7,800 nt of DNA from assembly GCA_003221825.1 (NCBI GenBank), contig QHUE01000137.1:1-7800 (forward strand). The letters run 5' to 3'. Below, one piece after another: positions 1 through 6,582 of this stretch; positions within the stretch are counted from its first letter, which is position 1, and each line of letters begins with the position of its first letter. Position numbers and translations under genes: made by a program. The notes under the pieces are model-generated. The model had not been told where the DNA came from. It did no database searches and was given only the letters and a program-made list of their open reading frames with translations. This stretch comes from Gemmatimonadota bacterium (GTDB lineage Bacteria; Gemmatimonadota; Gemmatimonadetes; Gemmatimonadales; GWC2-71-9).

Positions 1-1
1 C

Positions 2-361
2 GCCACGGCGCTCGTCAACACCTACCGCGAGCTGTACTGGCGCATCGTGGACGCCGTGGAGCGGGAGTTCCCGGGCGAGGCCAGACGGCGCGCGCAGAAG
101 GTGACGTCGGCGATCGTGGATACCCATCAGGCCCTGGCCCTCATGAGCGTGCCGCGCGGCACCGATACGCCCGACGCGGTGGTGCGGCCGGAGGAGCTGT
201 CCACGGCACTGACCGACTGGGCCTTGCAGCTGCTCGAGGGCGCCGAGGTCATGATGCCGGGGACCGCCACGAAGGTGCTCAAGGACGCGACGCGCGAGCA
301 TCGCTACGTCCTGCAAGCGGCCAACTTTTACGGCCGGCTCCCCTGGCGGGTGACGTGGTGA
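2..361 (+). CDS. C-terminal part of an unrecognised protein (5' end outside window)
   Basis: This frame is open from the first complete codon at the window edge to the TGA at 359-361, so only the last 119 residues are seen. A GTG at 47 could formally start it, but the frame continues upstream with protein-like sequence (ATALVNTYRELYWRIVD), so the gene most likely begins before the window. The visible part is rich in Ala, Arg, Glu and Leu and looks mostly alpha-helical. It has no obvious signal peptide, membrane segment or catalytic motif, and it ends with the aromatic stretch NFYGRLPWRVTW. I do not recognise the family and assign no function. Its stop is one nucleotide before the rsmI start, so the two are probably co-transcribed and perhaps translationally coupled. 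The coding call is fairly safe; the identity is open. Confidence 0.7.
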   Translation, partial: ATALVNTYRELYWRIVDAVEREFPGEARRRAQKVTSAIVDTHQALALMSVPRGTDTPDAVVRPEELSTALTDWALQLLEGAEVMMPGTATKVLKDATREHRYVLQAANFYGRLPWRVTW

Positions 362-362
362 C

Positions 363-1196
363 GTGGCCGGCACCCTCTACGTCGTCGCGACGCCCCTCGG
401 AAACCTCGGCGATCTCTCGCCGCGCGCCGCCGACACGCTGAAGCGTGTAGCGGTCGTCGCCGCCGAGGACACCCGCCACAGCAAACCGCTGCTCCATCAC
501 GCCGGCTCCCACGCCGAGCTGATCAGCTTCCACGAGCATTCCTCCGCCCGCGCCCTGGAGCGCATCCTGCGCATCCTTACAGATGGCCGTGACGTCGCAT
601 TGATCACCGATGCGGGCACGCCCGCGATCAGCGATCCAGGAGTCGCCCTCGTCGCCGCGGCGCGCGAGCGCGGAATTCAGGTGGTGACCATTCCGGGCCC
701 GACCGCCGTGGCTGCGAGCCTGTCTGTATCAGGCATCGGCGGCGACCGCTATTTATTTCTCGGATTCCTTCCTCGTAAAGGAAGTGACCGTCGCCGTTTG
801 TTATTGACGGCCGCACAGTCTGAATGGACCGTCGTCATTTTCGAAGCCCCGAATCGGGTCGCTCAACTGCTCGCCGATCTCATGGAGGCATGTGGTCCGG
901 AGCGCGAGGCAGCCGTCTCTCGAGAGTTGACCAAGGTGTTCGAGGAGACACGTGCGGGGACGTTGCAGGAATTGTCAGAGCACTATGCAGAGGCTCCTGC
1001 ACGGGGCGAGGTTACGGTGGTCGTCGCAGGAACGGGAAAGCAGCACGTCGCGGAGCGTCCGCCTCCCCCGGATCCCGGCGAGCGCGCCAAGGCTCTCCTG
1101 GCTGAAGGCTTGTCGCGCAAGGATGTCGCAAATCGTTTGGCTGAAGAGACGGGGATCTCACGGAATACGGCGTATAGACTGGTGAATGAACTGTGA
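363..1196 (+). CDS. rsmI: 16S rRNA (cytidine(1402)-2'-O)-methyltransferase RsmI
   Basis: RsmI methylates the 2'-O of C1402 in 16S rRNA, in the decoding centre, using S-adenosylmethionine; it is a cytoplasmic tetrapyrrole-methylase-fold enzyme. The 277-residue length fits the family (E. coli about 286). Visible signatures in order are ATPLGNLGD (residues 9-17), AEDTR (34-38), TDAGTPAISDPG (82-93), IPGPTA (110-115), the LGFLPRKG strand-loop (133-140), FEAPNRV (160-166), SRELTKVFEE (186-195) and GEVTVVVAG (215-223). A Pro-rich linker PPPPDP leads to a C-terminal helix-turn-helix-like tail (about 240-277), also normal for RsmI. The GTG start at 363 places the first strand, AGTLYVVATP, immediately at the N-terminus as in homologues. 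The middle and end carry more AT-rich codons (TTA, TTT, TTG) than the downstream genes. Its stop overlaps the start of the DUF4159 gene (GTGA). Confidence 0.96.
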   Translation: MAGTLYVVATPLGNLGDLSPRAADTLKRVAVVAAEDTRHSKPLLHHAGSHAELISFHEHSSARALERILRILTDGRDVALITDAGTPAISDPGVALVAAARERGIQVVTIPGPTAVAASLSVSGIGGDRYLFLGFLPRKGSDRRRLLLTAAQSEWTVVIFEAPNRVAQLLADLMEACGPEREAAVSRELTKVFEETRAGTLQELSEHYAEAPARGEVTVVVAGTGKQHVAERPPPPDPGERAKALLAEGLSRKDVANRLAEETGISRNTAYRLVNEL

Positions 1197-1798
1197 GCGC
1201 TGCTCTCACCATCGGCCGCCTCCATTACGACGGCGGCGGCGACTGGTACGCGAATCCCTCGAGCCTTCCGAACCTGCTGGCCGCCGTGCGTGAACGAACG
1301 ACGCTGTCCGTCACCGATCGCGAGCGGGTGGTGACCCTGATCGGGCCCGAGCTGTGGGACGTCCCCTACCTCTATATGACGGGACACGGGAACGTGCATT
1401 TCTCCGATGTCGAGATCCGCAACTTGCGGCGGTACCTCGAGCAGGGTGGGTTCTTTCACGCTGATGACAATTATGGAATGGACAAGTCCTTCCGTCGCGA
1501 GGTCGCACGCGTGTTTCCGGATCACCCGTTGGTTGAGGTGCCGTTGACGCACCCGATTTACAACCTGGTCTACGCCTTTCCCAAGGGCATACCCAAGATC
1601 CACGAGCACGACGGGCTGCCGGCGCAGGGGTTCGGCATTTTTTTGGGAGACCGGCTTGTCGTATACTACTCCTACCAGTCGGATCTCGGGGATGGATGGG
1701 AAGACCCCGAGGTCCACCACGATCCTCCAGAGCTCCATGAGGCGGCGCTGCGGATGGGTGTGAATCTCTTCACGTACGCAGTCAGCGGGACCAAATGA
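1193..1798 (+). CDS. DUF4159 domain protein, compact cytoplasmic-looking form
   Basis: The 201-residue protein matches what I know of DUF4159: the N-terminal signature RLHYDGGGDWYANPSSLPNL (9-28), the strand YLYMTGHGNVHFS (59-71), YLEQGGFFHADDNYG (81-95), then FPDHPL (108-113), the LTHPIYN region (118-124), and the tail GIFLGDRLVVYYSYQSDLGD (148-167). The order of a strand ending in TGHG, a helix, then GGFFHADD resembles class I glutamine-amidotransferase-like folds, but there is no Cys at the elbow, so amidotransferase chemistry is not supported. Molecular function is unknown; the family often sits near MoxR/DUF58/BatA-type genes. The start is constrained: an in-frame TGA at 1187-1189 leaves GTG at 1193 as the first possible start, so there is no room for a signal peptide or membrane anchor. 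It overlaps rsmI by 4 nt and the next gene by 4 nt (ATGA), implying translational coupling. Confidence 0.88.
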   Translation: MSAALTIGRLHYDGGGDWYANPSSLPNLLAAVRERTTLSVTDRERVVTLIGPELWDVPYLYMTGHGNVHFSDVEIRNLRRYLEQGGFFHADDNYGMDKSFRREVARVFPDHPLVEVPLTHPIYNLVYAFPKGIPKIHEHDGLPAQGFGIFLGDRLVVYYSYQSDLGDGWEDPEVHHDPPELHEAALRMGVNLFTYAVSGTK

Positions 1799-4700
1799 CA
1801 GAGACGGCGCGCCGGCTGCGTCGCCTGGGGGCGCCCCACGCACGCGCACGCGCGCTCGCCGTGGTGCTCGGTGGCACTGGCGCGGCGCTTGCCGCGGCCG
1901 CGCTCGGGCTCGCACTGTCCCCGGCGCTTTCCGGAGTCGCTCTCGCCTGGGCTCTCGTCGTTGCGACGGCGGGGGCGGCGGCATGGGCGATCCTGCGTGC
2001 TCGCCAGGAAGCCGCGGCGCCAACCTTGGGAAGATTGATCGAAGGCGCGGCCGGCGGACGGGCCGGTAGCATTGTCGGCGTCGTCAGTCCAACCGCAGGA
2101 AAAGGCATCGGCTCCAGCGCCGCGCTCTTGCTCGCAGCCGACACACGCGCCGCCGCCGTCGTCTCATCGGCCGCGCCAGCCGTGGATGGCGTCCTGCGCC
2201 GCACCACGCGCCGCCGCGTGGCGGCGGGCGCTGGCGCGGCACTCGCCGGGGTTCTGCTCTTCCTCGCCGGCTCGCCGGCGTCGGGCCGGGCGGCCGCGTT
2301 CTGGCATCCGATGCGGACCTGGCGGGACGCCCACGCGCCGGTGCGGTTGGCGGTGGATCGGCGGACGGTGCGGCGGGGCGGGAGCGTTACCGCGACCATC
2401 ACAGTACCGGGCGCCGAGCGCGTGACGCTGTGGACGCGCGGCCCGGGCGAGCCCTGGAAAGCCTCGCTGCTGCCACTCGACGCGGACGGGCATGCAGTCC
2501 ATCAGGTGGGACCGATTGAATCCGACCTGTTCCTCCGCGCTTCCAGCGGCGGCCGCCGCAGCAGCGAAATCAAAATCGACGTCGCGTTGCCGGCCTTCCT
2601 CGCCGATCTCGGGCTCACGGCACGCTTTCCTTCCTACCTCGGCCGCTCCGACGAGCCGCTGCTGGTTGGTCCGGACGTGATCCCGCTACCCGCCGGGACG
2701 ACGGTGCTCACGAGCGGGACAGCCAGTGTCCCGCTTTCGAGTGCGGCCTGGACGCTCGAATCGCGCGTCGAGAAGCTCCGCGTGGATGGGACGCGCTTGG
2801 GCGGCCGCTTTACGCCGGCGGCGAGCGGTACCTGGCGCCTGCAAGCGCTGAGCGCCGATGGATCGGCGCTGGAAGGCACCGCGCCCGAGCTGCGGCTCCT
2901 GATCGTGCCCGACTCGGCGCCCGTCGTCTCGTTGCCCGTGCCCGGCGGCGATACGACGCTGCCGATTTCGCTCCACCAACAGCTCGTCGCCGATGTCCGC
3001 GACGATCATGGAATCACGCGACTCTCCGTCGTCAGCTGGCGCGTGAGCCGCACCGGGCGCGTGGGCGAGGCGGTGCGGGAGTCGCTCGATGTCACCGGCG
3101 TCGGCGATCGGGCGATCGTGCAAGGACGGCTCGATGCCGAGAACCGAGGCCTGCTGCCGGGCGACACGCTGCGGCTCTACGTCGAGGCGCTCGACAACGC
3201 GCCCCCCCCGGGGCCGCACAGCGGGCGCAGCGCCGAAATCGCGCTGCGGCTCCCGAGCATGGAAGAGCTGCGCGCGGAAGCGCGCGAGGCGGCGCGGGCA
3301 GTCGCCAGCGCGGCCGATTCGGTCTCGACGGCGCAGCGCGAGTTGAGCGATCGGACGCGGGATCTGGCGCAGGAGCGGAGCCGGGATGCGGACGGCCGGG
3401 CGGCCGGGCGGTCCGACGGCCGCAACCAGCAGAGCGGGGCGCTGTCGTTCCAGTCCACGCAGCGCGCCGAAGAGATCGCGCGCGATCAGGCGGCGATGGC
3501 GCAGCGCGTTCAGGAGCTGGCGCAGGCGGTCGACGAGATTGCGCGCGCGGCGAAGGCCGCCGGCCTGGACGACAGCGCGTTCCAGAATCGGCTGCGGGAG
3601 GTGCAGGAGCTGCTGCAGCGGGCGCTCACCCCGGAGCTCGAGGAGCGGCTGCGCGAGCTGCAGGAAGCGCTCGCGCGCCTCGATCCCGAGGCGACGAGGC
3701 AGGCTTTGCAACGTCTGGCTGACGCCCAACAGGAGCTGCGTCGCGAGCTGGAGCGGAGTGAGGAGCTGTTCAAGCGCGCTGCCCTCGAGGGCGAGCTTGC
3801 CTCGCTCGCGAAGGATGCTGAGGACCTGCAGCGCCGCCAGACGGAGTGGACGAAGGAGGACGCGCACCATCCCGATTCGGCGGCCGCGGCCGCGGCCGCG
3901 GAGCGCGATCTGGCGACCGCCACTGATTCGCTCGCTCGCGGCGTGGAGCGGGTGGGACAGTCAGTGCCGCTGCGGCAGTCGCAAGCGGCGGCGCGCCGCG
4001 CCCAACGCGCGATGCAGGAGGCCGCGGACGCCGCGAGCCAGCGCGACGCACGCGGCGCCAGCGCGGCGGGGCAGGAAGCCGCCGACTCCCTGGCGCAGCT
4101 CCCCGACGAGCTGCGGCAACGGCGCGATTCGCTTGCCTCTGCCTGGAGACAGGAAACGCTGGACGCGCTCGACCGCGCGCTCGCCGAGACCGCGGCGCTC
4201 GCCCGCCGCCAGCAGGAAGTCGCCGTCGCGCTGCGCGATGGAGAAGCGGGCGCCTCGACGCGCGCGCGCCAGGCCGCCGTCGAAGAGGGGACCCACGCGA
4301 TCGAGCAGGAGATCAGCGCGGCGGCGGGACGGCATGCGCTCGTCACCCCGCAGCTCGAGGCCGCCCTGGGGTACGCGCAGAATCAGATGAAGCAGGCGCG
4401 CGAGCAGCTCGAGCAGGGTGATCCCAACCCCGCCACCGCCGCGCCGTTCGCGGAGCAGGCGCTCGATGCGCTCAACGCGACGGCGCACGCGCTGGTGCGC
4501 ACGGCGCAGCGCGTCGCCGGGGCGAAGTCGGGCTCCGGCTTCCAGGAAGCGATGGAGCAGCTCGCCCGCATGGCGCAGCAGCAGCAAGGGATGAACGGCG
4601 ATGCGCAGGGCCTCTTGCCGATGATGGCGCCGGGCGGCGATGCGGTGATGCAGCGGCTGCGCGAGCTCGCCGGTCGCCAGCGCGCCCTCGCTGAGCAGCT

Positions 4701-5070
4701 CGAGCGCTTGCAGGCGGGCGGCGATGCCAGTGCCGCCGGCGCGCTGGCGCAGGAGGCGCGCGAGCTGGCGCGCCAGCTCGAGGCGGGCAGGCTGGACGCC
4801 CGCACGGTCGAGCGGCAACAGCGACTCTATCGCAAGCTCCTCGACGCGGGCCGCACCCTCTCCGGCGACGAACCCGACGAACAGAAGGAGCGCACGAGCC
4901 GCGCGGCGCTGGGCGACGGCGTCCACATCCCGGGCGCGCTTCGGCCCGGGGCGACCGGCACCGGGCCGAAAGTCCGCTACCCGACGTGGGACGAGCTCAC
5001 CGGCCTCACTCCCGAGCAGCGGCGCCTGGTGCTCGAGTACTTCCGCCGGCTGAATGAAGCGAAGCCTTAG
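1795..5070 (+). CDS. DUF4175-type membrane-anchored giant coiled-coil protein
   Basis: This 1091-residue protein starts at an ATG overlapping the DUF4159 stop. Two hydrophobic Ala/Leu/Val-rich segments (about 19-42 and 45-67) form a probable helical hairpin after an Arg-rich N-terminus. A third (about 142-160) would place what follows outside the cytoplasm. Residues about 180-485 look beta-rich and Ig-like, with FPSYLGR (278-284), VPDSAP (371-376) and RDDHGITRL (402-410), the last typical of the DUF4175 group. From about 487 to 910 it is nearly all charged Ala/Arg/Glu/Gln helix, predicted coiled coil. A short Q-rich/Met-rich stretch follows (MAQQQQG about 926-932, LLPMMAPGG 940-948), then more helix to about 1018 and a C-terminal tail with VRYPTWDEL (1060-1068) and LTPEQRRLVLEYFRRLNEA. 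No enzymatic motif is seen. A structural or scaffolding role in the envelope is inference. It contains a C8 run (3202-3209) and an Ala7 tract, and overlaps the next gene by 17 nt. Confidence 0.85.
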   Translation: MTETARRLRRLGAPHARARALAVVLGGTGAALAAAALGLALSPALSGVALAWALVVATAGAAAWAILRARQEAAAPTLGRLIEGAAGGRAGSIVGVVSPTAGKGIGSSAALLLAADTRAAAVVSSAAPAVDGVLRRTTRRRVAAGAGAALAGVLLFLAGSPASGRAAAFWHPMRTWRDAHAPVRLAVDRRTVRRGGSVTATITVPGAERVTLWTRGPGEPWKASLLPLDADGHAVHQVGPIESDLFLRASSGGRRSSEIKIDVALPAFLADLGLTARFPSYLGRSDEPLLVGPDVIPLPAGTTVLTSGTASVPLSSAAWTLESRVEKLRVDGTRLGGRFTPAASGTWRLQALSADGSALEGTAPELRLLIVPDSAPVVSLPVPGGDTTLPISLHQQLVADVRDDHGITRLSVVSWRVSRTGRVGEAVRESLDVTGVGDRAIVQGRLDAENRGLLPGDTLRLYVEALDNAPPPGPHSGRSAEIALRLPSMEELRAEAREAARAVASAADSVSTAQRELSDRTRDLAQERSRDADGRAAGRSDGRNQQSGALSFQSTQRAEEIARDQAAMAQRVQELAQAVDEIARAAKAAGLDDSAFQNRLREVQELLQRALTPELEERLRELQEALARLDPEATRQALQRLADAQQELRRELERSEELFKRAALEGELASLAKDAEDLQRRQTEWTKEDAHHPDSAAAAAAAERDLATATDSLARGVERVGQSVPLRQSQAAARRAQRAMQEAADAASQRDARGASAAGQEAADSLAQLPDELRQRRDSLASAWRQETLDALDRALAETAALARRQQEVAVALRDGEAGASTRARQAAVEEGTHAIEQEISAAAGRHALVTPQLEAALGYAQNQMKQAREQLEQGDPNPATAAPFAEQALDALNATAHALVRTAQRVAGAKSGSGFQEAMEQLARMAQQQQGMNGDAQGLLPMMAPGGDAVMQRLRELAGRQRALAEQLERLQAGGDASAAGALAQEARELARQLEAGRLDARTVERQQRLYRKLLDAGRTLSGDEPDEQKERTSRAALGDGVHIPGALRPGATGTGPKVRYPTWDELTGLTPEQRRLVLEYFRRLNEAKP
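3881..3901 (+). repeat. CGGCCG hexamer tandem repeat inside the coiled-coil gene
   Basis: Three perfect CGGCCG copies plus a partial fourth, each also palindromic, encode most of the seven-alanine tract at residues 696-702 of the DUF4175-type protein. The unit is a multiple of three, so copy change would alter only the alanine count and not the frame. Probably ordinary low-complexity coding sequence. Confidence 0.6.
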
Positions 5071-6499
5071 GCTCGCGCTCGGTCTCATCGCCCTGGTGCC
5101 GGCGCTGGCGTGGGGTCAAGCGATCGGCCCCGGGTTTGAGCTCGAGCGCTCCGGCCACTACGGCGACGCGGCCACCGTCTACTTCACGACGGTCCGCGCC
5201 GATCCGACAAATCTCGCGGCGCTGCTCGGCCTGGAGCGCACACTCTACATCCTGAACCGGATGCCGGAGCTGCTGCCGCTCGTGCAGAACGCCCGGGCGC
5301 GTCTGCCCGAGAGCTCCGCGCTGCGCAGTCTCGAGCTGCGCGTCTATGCGGCGCTGAATCAGCTCGATTCGCTGGAGGCAATTGCCCGTCGCTGGGCGGC
5401 GAGCGCCCCGCAGAGCGACGCGGCCTATCGCGAGTGGGGCCAGGCACTCGCCGATCGCCGCATGTGGGATGAAGCGCGTCGTGCTTTCCTCATCGGACGG
5501 CGGACACTGGGCGGCGACGGGACGCTCGCGCTCGAGCTGGCGGAGCTCGAGCAGCGCGCCGGAAACTGGGAGGCCTCGGCGGCGGAGTGGGGTCGCGCGG
5601 TCACGCGGTCGCCCGACGTGGAGCCCAGCGCCGCTAGCCAGCTCGCCGACGCGCCGGCGCCGCAGCGGGACCGGGTGGCGCGCGTGTTGACGGTGCCCGG
5701 CGCGTCAGCGCGCGCGCGGCGCCTGGGCGCGGAGCTCCTCCTCACCTGGGGACAGCCGCTCGCCGCATGGTCTGCGATCGAGCCGACACTGGCCCCGGCC
5801 GACAGCGATGCGCCGGCGGCGTTGCGGCGCTTCGCCGACCTCGCCGGATCGCTGACCTCGCCCGAGGGCCACCGCGTGCGCGGCCTCGCGCTGACGCGCT
5901 GGGCCGACTTGGTGCCGTGGTCGGTCGGCGCGCGCGCGCGCGCCGAGGCGGTGCGCGAGCTGCTCGACGGGGGCGACAAGATCGCCGCACGGCGCGTGCT
6001 CGAAGGGTATGCCGATTCCAGCGGCGTTGCCCAAGCGGCGCTCATCCAGCTGCTGATCGCGGATAATCAGCTCGACGTCGCCGAAGAGCGTCTCTCGGCC
6101 ACGTCCACGGCGCTCGCGGCGGACGATCGCGCCGCGTTGCGGCTGGCGCTCGCCCGGGCGCGCATCGCGCGCGGCGAGCTGGACCGCGCCGCGGCGGCGC
6201 TGGCGAATGACTCCAGCGTCGCGGGGCTGGCGCAGCGCGGCTGGATTGCGCTCTATCGCGGGAACCTGAAGGACGCCATGGAAGCGTTCCGGACGGCCGG
6301 TCCCTACGCGTCGGATCGCGCCGCTGCCACGGAACGCACCGCCATGATGGCGATGCTGCAGCGCATCCAGGACGAGTCGAGTCCCGAGCTGGGCGCCGCG
6401 CTGCTCACGCTGGCGCGGGGCGACTCGGTCGCCGCGATCGCGGCGCTGCGCCGCGCGGCGGCCCGGCTGCCGGAGCAGGGAGGCCTCTCGAGCATTTGA
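5054..6499 (+). CDS. Exported TPR protein, C-terminus probably lost by frameshift
   Basis: The 481-residue product begins with a clear Sec signal peptide: basic MKRSLR, a hydrophobic core LALGLIALVPALAW, and a likely cleavage site around AWGQA (residues 19-23). The mature part is consecutive helical hairpins of TPR type: FELERSGHYGDAATVYFTTV (28-47), REWGQALADRRMWDEARRAF (126-145), ELAELEQRAGNWEASAAEWG (161-180) and RGWIALYRGNLKDAMEAFR (395-413). It is therefore probably a periplasmic scaffold or protein-interaction factor; partners are unknown. The ATG lies inside the 3' end of the DUF4175-type gene, suggesting coupled translation. The frame stops at TGA 6497-6499 after an atypical LSSI ending, while a convincing continuation of the last helical repeat lies in the -1 frame to 6582. 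The call as a TPR protein is secure; the truncation may be a real mutation or a sequence error. Confidence 0.85.
   Translation: MKRSLRLALGLIALVPALAWGQAIGPGFELERSGHYGDAATVYFTTVRADPTNLAALLGLERTLYILNRMPELLPLVQNARARLPESSALRSLELRVYAALNQLDSLEAIARRWAASAPQSDAAYREWGQALADRRMWDEARRAFLIGRRTLGGDGTLALELAELEQRAGNWEASAAEWGRAVTRSPDVEPSAASQLADAPAPQRDRVARVLTVPGASARARRLGAELLLTWGQPLAAWSAIEPTLAPADSDAPAALRRFADLAGSLTSPEGHRVRGLALTRWADLVPWSVGARARAEAVRELLDGGDKIAARRVLEGYADSSGVAQAALIQLLIADNQLDVAEERLSATSTALAADDRAALRLALARARIARGELDRAAAALANDSSVAGLAQRGWIALYRGNLKDAMEAFRTAGPYASDRAAATERTAMMAMLQRIQDESSPELGAALLTLARGDSVAAIAALRRAAARLPEQGGLSSI
5928..5943 (+). repeat. Alternating GC dinucleotide run inside the TPR gene
   Basis: Sixteen bases of uninterrupted GC alternation encode part of VGARARAEA (residues 291-299). 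Such a run can adopt Z-form DNA and is prone to slippage, but the reading frame stays intact here. It is most likely a by-product of Ala/Arg codons in GC-rich DNA. Confidence 0.55.
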
Positions 6500-6582
6500 T
6501 TCTGACGTACCCGAACAGCGCCTTCGTTCCCGAGGCTCGGCGCGTCCTGGAGCGCGCAAAGGGAGCAATCCCGAAATCATGA
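6488..6582 (+). pseudogene. Out-of-frame 3' end of the TPR gene
   Basis: In the -1 frame relative to the TPR gene, starting with the GAG at 6490, the DNA encodes EHLILTYPNSA followed by FVPEARRVLERAKGAIPKS and a TGA at 6580-6582. This is typical of the last helix pair in TPR/tol-pal-like proteins (LILTYPNS, then an Ala/Arg helix). Removing one TC from the CTCTCGAG at 6485-6492 joins the frames seamlessly (...EQGG-L-EHLIL...) and gives a protein of about 508 residues. The restored stop would overlap the next ATG as ATGA, matching the other gene junctions here. A longer deletion that also removed repeats cannot be excluded. I see no X-XXY-YYZ slippery heptamer, so programmed frameshifting is not supported. 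Confidence 0.7.

Noticed and set aside
765..783. Hairpin TTCCTT-7 nt-AAGGAA
   Set aside because: It is inside the rsmI coding sequence (LGFLPRKG region), has a short stem and no T-tract, so it is not a terminator.
983..2023. Minus-strand open frame of 346 codons across rsmI, the DUF4159 gene and the start of the DUF4175 gene
   Set aside because: It spans three well-supported plus-strand genes and shows no recognisable motif, so it is a shadow of their codon bias.
3202..3213. C8 run followed by G4, possible slippage or frameshift site
   Set aside because: The frame continues normally on both sides (DNAPPPGPHSG) for hundreds of codons, so nothing suggests programmed shifting or a sequencing error here.
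2686..5088. Two long minus-strand open frames (2686-3870 and 3961-5088) opposite the coiled-coil gene
   Set aside because: They are Arg/Leu-rich complements of Ala/Glu/Arg/Gln codons with no domain, and the plus strand has a convincing single protein over the whole stretch.
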